Shown here: in pieces, positions 17,878-26,000 of the stretch
Layout of the letters: each line of letters opens with the position of its first letter
How positions within the stretch are numbered: the first letter of the stretch is position 1
Assembly: GCA_964523885.1 (NCBI GenBank)
Contig: CAZFYX010000103.1
Span: 12,245 to 76,244, forward strand
DNA from: SHXO01 sp964523885
GTDB lineage: Bacteria > Pseudomonadota > Gammaproteobacteria > Burkholderiales > SHXO01
Direction: 5' to 3'
DNA length: 64,000 nt
Translations under genes and position numbers: made by a program
Notes under the pieces: generated by a model
Told to the model about the DNA's origin: nothing
The model's database searches: none
What the model saw: only the letters and a program-made list of their open reading frames with translations

Positions 17878-18915
17878 CTATTCCTCCTCCTCTTCCCTCT
17901 TCGGTACCGGCGGATAGTAGGGCACGCCGTAGCGCTCGACGATGCGCTTGATCTCCCCGCTCTTGGTCATCTCCGCAAACGCCTCGTCGATGAACTGCTT
18001 GAGCTCGGCCTCCTTCGCCTTGATCACCCAGACGCTGTTCCAGCGCACCTCCGGCGGCGGCACGTAGCCCTTCACCATGGTGAACTCGGCTTCCGGGTGC
18101 TCCAGCCGCGCCTGCGAGATCGCGCCGGACCACAGCATCGCGGCGTTGACCTCGCCGCGGACGAGCGCATCGATGACCTGGTAGTTCTGGAAGAACGTGG
18201 CGTAGGGGATGCCGTTGGCCTGCGCGTACTCGCTCATCGGCGAGTACGCCGGGACCCCGACCTTGATGTTCTGCGCCTTGGCGTCGGCCAGCGTCTTGAG
18301 CCCCTTCGCCGGCCCCTGCGTCACCAGGACGAAGCCGGTGCTCATGAACGGCGCGGTGAACACCAGCTTGTTGGGCTCCATGTGGTGGTCGTCGCCGCTC
18401 TCGGTCAGGCCGAGCACGATGTCGCAGACGCCCTTGTTGATCGAGCGGCTGTAGGCGCCGCCCGGGGCGCCCGGCCCGAAGCGCGTCACCATGTTGACCC
18501 AGGACATGTCGACTTCCCAGCCGTGCTTCTTCGCGATGTTCTGCAGCAGCTCGATCTCGAGGCCCGCGGGCTCGTTCCTGCGTGCGGTGCGGGAGAACGG
18601 CCAGTACCAGCCGTCGGCGCAGGCGAGGATGCGCTTCATCCCCTTGATCCGCGTCATCGCGTCGACGTCCTTGAGCTCGTCGGGGATGGCCGTAGGGGGA
18701 AAGTCGCGGTAGCCGGACTGGTAGACCTGGTCGCTCAGGGGATCGAACACCTCGGGCTTGGTGTAGCCGATCTTCGGCCGCCGGTTCTTGCCGTAGACGA
18801 ATTCGGGCTGCAGCTCGAAGACTTCCTGGGCGATCGCGCGCATGGGCGCAATGGCGGGAGCGGCGAGGGCGGCGGCGGTCAACAGCACGGCCGCGCGGTG
18901 GAGGAACACGCGCAT
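17878..18915 (-). CDS. Periplasmic substrate-binding protein (SBP family 3-like), first gene of exbBD-tonB operon
   Basis: Exported binding protein, 345 aa, with signal peptide ending near AIAQ (about residue 30). The two-lobe type II binding fold is indicated by RILACADGWYWPFS, GLEIELLQNIAKKHGW, GVCDIVLGLT and the C-terminal ELKQFIDEAFAEMTKSGEI. No transporter permease or ATPase follows; the next genes are exbB, exbD and tonB. The fold resembles the binding-protein-like MoxJ/XoxJ group tied to PQQ alcohol dehydrogenases, but no such dehydrogenase is in the window, so that link is a guess. The C-terminus is a Glu tail (EEEEE) that forms the exbB ribosome binding site. Confidence 0.75.
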   Translation of the reverse strand: MRVFLHRAAVLLTAAALAAPAIAPMRAIAQEVFELQPEFVYGKNRRPKIGYTKPEVFDPLSDQVYQSGYRDFPPTAIPDELKDVDAMTRIKGMKRILACADGWYWPFSRTARRNEPAGLEIELLQNIAKKHGWEVDMSWVNMVTRFGPGAPGGAYSRSINKGVCDIVLGLTESGDDHHMEPNKLVFTAPFMSTGFVLVTQGPAKGLKTLADAKAQNIKVGVPAYSPMSEYAQANGIPYATFFQNYQVIDALVRGEVNAAMLWSGAISQARLEHPEAEFTMVKGYVPPPEVRWNSVWVIKAKEAELKQFIDEAFAEMTKSGEIKRIVERYGVPYYPPVPKREEEEE

Positions 18916-19182
18916 TTCGGTCGGATGTCCGGGTCGGGGCGTCGTGCGGGCCGGAGCGCCTCGCAGCGGCAGGGCCGCCTGGCGCCTGGCTTGCAAAGGC
19001 GCTCGAGGCCACCTGCAGAACGCGACGGTCGACCGCACGCAGGCGGCGGACCGGGGGCAATCGTAGCTCAAATCGCCGTGCTCCGGTGCCGGCGGCGACT
19101 GCGCCGGGCTTGCGCAAGATCAAGGACCGCCCGGCCGCGGCTTGCGATAGTGCCAGCCGACCGGATCCGGACAAGGAGTTCC

Positions 19183-20079
19183 ATGCCAACCGTCTTCGCC
19201 CGCCTGCGCCGCGGCCTCCTGCCGCTGTTGTGCTGCGCCATGCTGCAGTCGCCCGCCGCACATGCCGTGACACCCCAGGAATTCGCTGCCCTAGACCCGG
19301 AGGATGCCCTGCGTCTGCCGGTGCTCGAGACGCTGCAGGTGTTCGGCTGGCGGCGCGACGAGTTCATCTTCGTGCTGGAGAACGCGCTCATCGACCTGCG
19401 CTATCTCTATCGCCAGCCCACCGGCCAGCCCTCTCGGGCGCTGACCGCAGCGATCCGCACGTTCCAGCGCGAAGCCGGCTATCCCGCCACCGGCGTGCTG
19501 CACGTGGGCGAGTTCATGTCGCTGATCCAGCGCGGCAACGAGTTCTGGCAGGCGCCCATCTTCCCGGGTCCGGTGCAGTACTCGGAGACCGAGCAGAGCG
19601 TCGCGATCGAAGGCACCTGGGTGCGGCAGGGCGGCACGGAGCCCGATCCGATCCAGTCGAGCAGCATCCGCTGCAGTCGCGCGGCCGGGGTCTGCAGCGC
19701 GGTCACCGCCAAGGTGATGATGTCCGAGGGTGACTCGCAGTGGTTCCACGCTTCGGCGATCGACCTGGCCCTGCACGCGCGCGAGTGGACGGTCACGCAG
19801 TGGACGGCCGAGCGCGTCGAGGCCGAGGACCGCTCCAGCCTGTGCGTGGTGCAGCACCTGCTGATCGATCGCGCGAAGCAGGGCGCGGTGCTGAAGAGCG
19901 AGCCGCAGGCCGACGAGCGCTGCAGGAGCGCGGCACCTGCTCCGCTCGAGTACCGGCTGGAGGGCGGATATGAAGTCGCCGCGCGCTACTGGGAGCGGCG
20001 CCTCAAGGGCGCGCAGACGCTGCGCAGCAAGGCGTTCCAGCAGCAGGTCGACAGACTGTCGAAGAAGCCGCGGAAGTGA
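19183..20079 (+). CDS. Exported protein with peptidoglycan-binding-like domain, 298 aa
   Basis: Signal peptide (LLPLLCCAMLQSPAAHA, cleaved near residue 28). Residues about 60-115 resemble a peptidoglycan-binding domain 1: LTAAIRTFQREAGYPATGVL followed by GEFMSLIQRG, a pattern of helices that usually docks to cell wall glycan. The remaining 180 residues contain paired Cys (SIRCSRAAGVCSA and a later CVVQ/CRSA pair) likely oxidised in the periplasm, with no catalytic motif I can name. AAGGAG precedes the ATG. It is divergent from the TonB operon. Role: cell envelope binding, otherwise unknown. Confidence 0.7.
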   Translation: MPTVFARLRRGLLPLLCCAMLQSPAAHAVTPQEFAALDPEDALRLPVLETLQVFGWRRDEFIFVLENALIDLRYLYRQPTGQPSRALTAAIRTFQREAGYPATGVLHVGEFMSLIQRGNEFWQAPIFPGPVQYSETEQSVAIEGTWVRQGGTEPDPIQSSSIRCSRAAGVCSAVTAKVMMSEGDSQWFHASAIDLALHAREWTVTQWTAERVEAEDRSSLCVVQHLLIDRAKQGAVLKSEPQADERCRSAAPAPLEYRLEGGYEVAARYWERRLKGAQTLRSKAFQQQVDRLSKKPRK

Positions 20080-20139
20080 TCCGTTCGCAGCCGTGACCGG
20101 CGCGTGGCCTCACAAGTCACGAATGACCGGTCGCGGATT

Positions 20140-20490
20140 TCAGTGCCGGATGCGCCGCTCGATCTGCTCGAGCAGCGTCTTGCGGTTCTTGTGCCTGCGC
20201 TCGTAGGCCTCGACCGCGCGCAGTTGCTGGTGTGAAAGACCTTCCAGGCGCCGCTTCAGCTGCGGCACCGTCAGGTGCTCGAAGCCTTCGATCGGCAGGC
20301 CCGAATCGAGCGACTGGCCCCTGCGCTCACGCTCCTTCGCCGCCCTGGTCTCGGCATGGCGCGCGCGCTGCTTGTTGACGATGCGCGCCGCCACCTCTTC
20401 CTCGCGGCCTTCGTAGCGCCCTTCGCGCTCGAATTCCTCCTTCAACTCCTCGTACTCGCGCTCGCGCTTCGCGTTGGCTCCTCGTGGCAT
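20140..20490 (-). CDS. Highly charged small protein, ChaB/plasmid-stabilisation-like, 116 aa
   Basis: Rich in Arg, Lys and Glu and predicted largely helical and cytosolic. The N-terminal half (MPRGANAKREREYEELKEEF ... EEEVAARIVNKQRARH) resembles short proteins often annotated as plasmid stabilisation or ChaB-like. The C-terminal half (LTVPQLKRRLEGLSHQQLRAVEAYE) looks like a SAP/Rho-N-type helical motif that can touch nucleic acid. GGAGAAGG lies upstream of ATG 20490. Function unknown; nucleic-acid association is an inference from charge and motif shape. Confidence 0.65.
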   Translation of the reverse strand: MPRGANAKREREYEELKEEFEREGRYEGREEEVAARIVNKQRARHAETRAAKERERRGQSLDSGLPIEGFEHLTVPQLKRRLEGLSHQQLRAVEAYERRHKNRKTLLEQIERRIRH

Positions 20491-20726
20491 GCGCCTTCTC
20501 CAGCTCGTGACATCGATGGGGTGCGGACCGAACCTGCCGGAAGGTGCACTTACGCCGGCCGCCTGGCCCGGCAAGGGGGTCGGCTGGCCAGCGGGGGTGC
20601 GCCCCTGCACGGACCGCCCGGTTCCCGCAACCGACGTTCCCGCCCTCGCGAAGCGCCGTCCCCGGCCGTGCCGGCCAGGGTGCTATGCTGCCCGGCGCCA
20701 ACACAAAAGAACCGGGGGAGGAGAGC

Positions 20727-22343
20727 ATGGCAGGCATGCTGGACAAGGAGCGGACCGTCGCGCAACCGGGCTTCAACCGCTGGCTGGTGCCCCCTGCCGC
20801 GCTCGCGATCCACCTCTCCATCGGCATGGCGTACGGCTTCAGCGTCTTCTGGCTGCCGTTGTCCCGCGCGCTGGGGGTCAAGCAGGCGGTCGCCTGCCCG
20901 CCCGAGACCACCCTGGTCGAGCGCATCCTCAGCAGCAGCTGCGACTGGCCGATCACCATGCTCGGCTGGATGTATACGCTGTTCTTCGTGTTCCTCGGCT
21001 TGTCGGCGGCGGTCTTCGGCCACTGGCTCGAGCGGGCCGGGCCGCGCAAGGCCGGCGTGACCGCGGCCTGCTGCTGGGGTGGCGGATTGCTCATCTCCGC
21101 GCTTGGCGTGTACACCCACCAGATCTGGCTGATGTGGCTGGGGTCGGGCGTGATCGGCGGGATCGGCCTGGGACTGGGCTACATCTCGCCGGTGTCCACG
21201 CTGATCCGCTGGTTTCCCGACCGCCGCGGCATGGCCACGGGGATGGCCATCATGGGCTTCGGCGGCGGTGCAATGATCGGCGCACCGCTCGCGGACCGGC
21301 TCATGAACCTGTATGCGACCGAGACCTCGGTGGGCGTGTGGCAGACCTTCGTCACGCTGGGCGTGCTCTACTTCGCCGCCATGATGCTCGGTGCCTTCGG
21401 TTACCGCGTGCCGCCCACCGGCTGGCGGCCGGCCGGGTGGACGCCGAGCGAGAAGAACTCGAAGCGCATGATCACGCCGAACCACGTGCACGTGAACGAG
21501 GCGCACAAGACCCCGCAGTTCTGGCTGCTGTGGTGGGTGCTATGCCTGAACGTGTCCGCCGGCATCGGCGTGATCGGGATGGCCTCGCCGATGCTGCAGG
21601 AGGTGTTCGGCGGCCACCTGATCGGCATCGACCAGACCCTGGCACAGCTGGCCAAGCCGGACGCGATGCGCGTGGCGACCATCGGCGCAGCGTTCGCCGG
21701 CCTGCTCTCGCTGTTCAACATCCTGGGGCGCATCATGTGGGCCTCGGCCTCGGACTACCTCGGCCGCAAGCTCACCTACGTGGCGTTCTTCGCGCTCGGC
21801 ATCGTGCTGTACGCCTCGGTGCCTTCGGCCGGCGGCGCGGGCAACGTGACCCTGTTCGTGCTCATCTTCTGCGTGATCCTCACGATGTACGGCGGCGGCT
21901 TCGCGACCATCCCGGCCTATCTCGCGGACATCTTCGGCACCCAGCACGTCGGCGCGATCCACGGCCGCCTGCTCACTGCGTGGGCGGCCGCCGGCATCCT
22001 CGGGCCGGTGGTGGTGAACTACATCCGCGAGTACCAGATCAACCACGGCGTGCCGCCGTCGCAGGCCTACAACGTGACCATGTACGTGCTGAGCGGCATG
22101 CTGCTGCTCGGGCTGGTGTGCAACCTCCTGGTCCGGCCGGTGGACCCCAAGCACTACATGAGCGACGAGCAGCTCAAGCAGGAGCGCAGCGCGGCGCACG
22201 AGGCGCAGGGTGCGGGCGGCGACACCACGCGCTTCGCCGGCTCGCATCGCGGCCTGGTGCTCGTCGCCTGGCTCGCGGTGGGCATCCCGCTCGCATGGGG
22301 GATCTGGAACACCATCGTGAAGGCGCTGCCGCTGTTCCGGTGA
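20727..22343 (+). CDS. OFA-family MFS antiporter (oxalate/formate type), 538 aa
   Basis: Inner-membrane transporter of the major facilitator superfamily with about 12 membrane helices. The N-terminal LSIGMAYGFSVFWLPLSRALG, the R-x-G-rich loop WFPDRRGMATGMAIMGFGGGA and the second-half loop GRIMWASASDYLGRKLTYV are typical of the oxalate:formate antiporter family. Extra length comes from a loop after helix 1 with Cys and a C-terminal extra helix. GGGGGAGGAG precedes ATG 20727. OFA members move small carboxylates such as oxalate, formate, pyruvate or lactate; nothing nearby identifies which. A small membrane protein gene lies 410 bases downstream. Confidence 0.85.
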   Translation: MAGMLDKERTVAQPGFNRWLVPPAALAIHLSIGMAYGFSVFWLPLSRALGVKQAVACPPETTLVERILSSSCDWPITMLGWMYTLFFVFLGLSAAVFGHWLERAGPRKAGVTAACCWGGGLLISALGVYTHQIWLMWLGSGVIGGIGLGLGYISPVSTLIRWFPDRRGMATGMAIMGFGGGAMIGAPLADRLMNLYATETSVGVWQTFVTLGVLYFAAMMLGAFGYRVPPTGWRPAGWTPSEKNSKRMITPNHVHVNEAHKTPQFWLLWWVLCLNVSAGIGVIGMASPMLQEVFGGHLIGIDQTLAQLAKPDAMRVATIGAAFAGLLSLFNILGRIMWASASDYLGRKLTYVAFFALGIVLYASVPSAGGAGNVTLFVLIFCVILTMYGGGFATIPAYLADIFGTQHVGAIHGRLLTAWAAAGILGPVVVNYIREYQINHGVPPSQAYNVTMYVLSGMLLLGLVCNLLVRPVDPKHYMSDEQLKQERSAAHEAQGAGGDTTRFAGSHRGLVLVAWLAVGIPLAWGIWNTIVKALPLFR

Positions 22344-22553
22344 CCTACTGCGACCGCAGAGGCGCGCAGGCGCACCGCTTCGCAGGGGAACGGCCGACCG
22401 GATGCAACGCGACGCCGTGCTGCGCGCCTCTACGGCTCCTCCCGGACCCATCGAACATGAACATCGGATGACGGGGGTTGCCAGCGCACCCGCACGCGGG
22501 TAACCTTCCACTTGCAGTTCACAGCAGTTCAATTACGCGTAAGGAGGTATTGC

Positions 22554-22610
22554 ATGACCTGCGAAAACTCCCCAAGCCGTTCCGTTCCCGAGTCTCTCTC
22601 TCCCGTCTAG
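22554..22610 (+). CDS. Possible 18-residue peptide with a very strong ribosome binding site
   Basis: A 19-codon frame (MTCENSPSRSVPESLSPV and stop) is preceded by TAAGGAGGT, essentially a perfect anti-16S complement, 6 bases from the ATG. It lies between the OFA transporter and a 49-residue membrane protein on the same strand. It could be a leader peptide or a true microprotein. Only the initiation site supports it; composition and homology cannot be judged. Confidence 0.35.
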   Translation: MTCENSPSRSVPESLSPV

Positions 22611-22752
22611 GGGCGCTGGTCCGGCGGTAAATCCCGGAGGTCGATCCGGCCTCCAAGCATCGGCACGCGCAGCGTTCCTGCAGGCAATCCCTGGGCTGCG
22701 AGCCGGGCCGCGCTCGCGCGTCCCCGTGCCGTGAACCCGGCAGGAGAGAATC

Positions 22753-22902
22753 ATGAAAGAGTGGGGCTTGTATCTCTGGATGGAAGACGAGGACCGTCGC
22801 ACGCATCGCTTGCGCCCGGCGTTGCCGATGCCGGCATTCGTGACGGTGCCCGCGCTGCTCGCCGCTCTGGCGGTGTGCGCGTACGCGTTCCTCGGCGGCT
22901 AG
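22753..22902 (+). CDS. Small single-pass membrane protein, 49 aa
   Basis: A polar, acidic-then-basic N-terminus (MKEWGLYLWMEDEDRRTHRL) is followed by one hydrophobic helix, AFVTVPALLAALAVCAYAF, ending LGG. AGGAGAG lies before the ATG. Too short for standard gene callers but well formed. Its position downstream of the OFA transporter recalls small partner subunits of transporters, which is only an inference. I recognise no family. Confidence 0.55.
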   Translation: MKEWGLYLWMEDEDRRTHRLRPALPMPAFVTVPALLAALAVCAYAFLGG

Positions 22903-23068
22903 CAGACGGCGGGAGGCGCCCTTGCGGCGCCTCCGCTCGCTCCCTCGCGGGCAGGAACTTCGCCCGCATGCAGGCGCTGCATGCGCCGTCCCTGCGACAC
23001 GTTGCGGCGTGCGTGCCAGCCGCTACCGGTGGCCGGAGGTCACCCCGCCGTGCAGGGCGGTTCGTCGT

Positions 23069-26000
23069 TCAGGTGAGGTCGCTGCGTACCCGGCGCGACT
23101 CCGTGTACGCCGCGGACAGGCAGGGCCCGGCCGACCGGCCGGGCTGGATGCCGCGCGCGGCCAGCGCGGCGGAGAGGTCCTCCAGCGCGACGTCGCGCCG
23201 GCGCACGAAGGTCGATGCGAAGCAGCGCCAGAAGCTCCAGCCGGCACGCTCGAGCACGCGCTGACGGCGCACGTCGGCGGTCCACTTCTCGGCGCCGTGG
23301 TACTTGTCGCCGTCGCACTCGATGGCCAGGCGCGCGTCGTTCTCGCCCTCGACCACCAGGTCGATGCGGTACGTGCCCACCTTGACCTGCGGCCTCACGC
23401 GGTAGCCGTGCTCGGCCAGCCAGTCGTACACGTCGCGCTCGAGCGGCGACTCGCACAGGCTGCGCGGATCGCTCGACGCCGGCACTTCCTGCGGGAACGG
23501 GGCGGCGAAGTGGGCGATCAGGCCGCGGCGCAGCCGATCGCCTTCGGCGAGATGCTGCAGCTCGACCGAGCGCACCAGGTACATGCGGTCGCGCGCGTGC
23601 GAGGCCGCCACGTTGAAGCGCTGCGCGAAGGTCTCGCGCGCGAGCGGCGCGCCGACTTCGTTGGGGGCGCATACCATCGAGAGGAACATCACGTCGCGCT
23701 CCTTGCCCTGGAAGGTGCGCGCATCGCCGCACGCGATGCGATAGCGCTGCAGCGCCTGGGGCCCGAGTTCGTCGCCCAGCATGTCCCAGATGCGCAGGGC
23801 CTGCTCGTCGCCGAGCAGCGAGACCACGCCGATGGAGCGGTTGCCCATGCGCTCGTCTGCCACCAGGCGCTTGATCTCGTCGACGATGTAGCGCGCCTCG
23901 GCCAGGTTGACGTCGCGATCGCGGCGGCCGTCCTCGACCAGTACGTCCACCAGCGGCGGATCCAGGCGCTGCGAGGCCGGCGGCAGCCGCAGCGGCTGCA
24001 GCTCATGGTTGTAGAACTCGCGCTTGGAGAACTCGATGATCGGTGCCACGCAGCGGAAGTGCTCCTTGAGCATGACGCCGCTGCGCGCGAATACCACCTT
24101 GGCCAGGTCGTAGATGGAACGGTCGGCCGACATCTGCGCGCGGTACACCGGCACCTGGTCGGAGAGGTAGCGCTGCATCAGCGCCTTGATGCGCTCCTCC
24201 TCCAGGCCCACGCCCTCGGGCGAGACCTGCTTGTCGTCGCCGACGATGAGCAGCTTGCGGCCGCGGAACATGGCCGGCAGCGCCGAGAGGTCGGACTGCG
24301 AGGCTTCGTCGATCACCACCAGGTCGAAGCAGCCCAGCTTCGCCGGCAGGCTCTCGGAGACGCGGTAGTGCGGCATGATCCAGCACGGGATCGCGGCGTT
24401 GGCCTCCGCGGCGGCGTTGCGCGCGTCCTGGCGATAGCGCGCGGCGCGCTTGCCGGTGCCCTTGCCCAGGCGCTGGATCGCGTTGAGGTAGGCCTGCAGC
24501 GCCGCGCGCACGCTCGGGGTGGCGTTCTCGGCCAGCTTCAGCCACGAGCGCTTCACGGTGAGCGTGTTGTAGGCGCGCGCGAGGTCGTGCTCGAGGTCCG
24601 CACGCAGGCGCGTGAGCTTGCGGAACTCGTCCTGCGGATCGATCAGCGCGAGATGGGTGGCGAGCGAGCGCAGCCGCCAGGCGCGGCGCCAGTCGTGCGG
24701 CAGCAGGTGGTCGGTCGGGCCGTCCACCGGCTGCAGCAGGCGCTGGGAGTACATCGGTGCGCCCGACTGCGCGATGCGCTGGGTGACGTCGGCGACCACC
24801 TGCATCGCCGGGGTCAGCCGGTGCAGCCGCGCCAGCTCGGCCATCAGCGCCGACCACGGGCCCAGCAGGTTGCTCTCGTCGGCCTTCGGGTTGCCCAGCA
24901 CGTCGGCCAGGAACACGCGCAGGTCCTCGACCACGCGGCCGCTGCGGCCCTCCAGCGCTTTCTGCAGGCGCGCCTTGGACACCCAGATCTCGCCCAGCTG
25001 CTGGGCGGTCTGGTGATGCTCGATCGCGCGCTCGAGCTGGGTGACCGCGGCATTGTCGTCGGCGACGCGGCCGGCCCCCGGCCAGGTGGGGAACAGGCGC
25101 CGCACGCGCTGGACCAGGTCGGTCTCCGCGTCCACCAGCATGCGCACCTTGCGGTAGAGCGAGTACTGGTTCACCGCGCCGATCACGTCCTGCGGGTTGT
25201 CCACGCGCACCGGCTCCAGGCCCAGGTCGGAGGCGATGGCGTTCCAGCGCGCGCCCAGCTCGCGCAGCCGGCGTTGCAGGCTCAGGTATTCCCCGACGTG
25301 CTTCCAGTCCCCGGGCTCGGCCGGAAGCTGTCCGTTGACCCGGACCGCTTCCAGGTGGCGGCGCGCGTCATTGCGGGAGAAGCCGGCCATCAGGCCGAAC
25401 GCCCGCCGGCCCGCGCCGAGGTTCTCGATCGCCTGGCCCAGCTCGGTGTCGAGCTCGGCGCCGAGCGGTGCCGACACCGGGCGCGCCAGGAACGCCTTGC
25501 GCACGTTGGTCACGTCCTGCAGCGCGTGGCCGAGCCCATCGAGCAGGCCCAGCTCGTGGGTGCCGCCGCCTTCGCGCAGGCGCGCGCGCATGCGCTGCGT
25601 CCACGCGCTGCCGCTGTGCTGGATGTCCTCGCGCAGCGCCTTGACCCGTTCGAGCAGTGCCGCGAGGTCGCGCAGCTCGCCGGCCAGGTTCGGCCCGCCG
25701 GTGATCTGCGGACGATCCCCGACTGCTTCGGCGGCGCGCCGGGCGAAGCCGGCCAGGCCCTGGTGGGTCTGCAGCAGGGCGCGCGCATCCGGAAACTCGG
25801 ACAGCGACGGCAGCTCGCGCCCGACGTAGTCGATGTCCATGCCGAGCTGGCGCCGGGCCTCGCGCAGGCGCCCGATGTCGTCCTCGGTGAAGCGCGGCGC
25901 GTACTGCGGCCCGATGCCCAGCGGGTCGGGCAGCCACTCGTACTGCCCGGCGTGGTCGATCACCTCCTGCGCGGCGTCCATCGGGCTGATGCTCTCGCCG

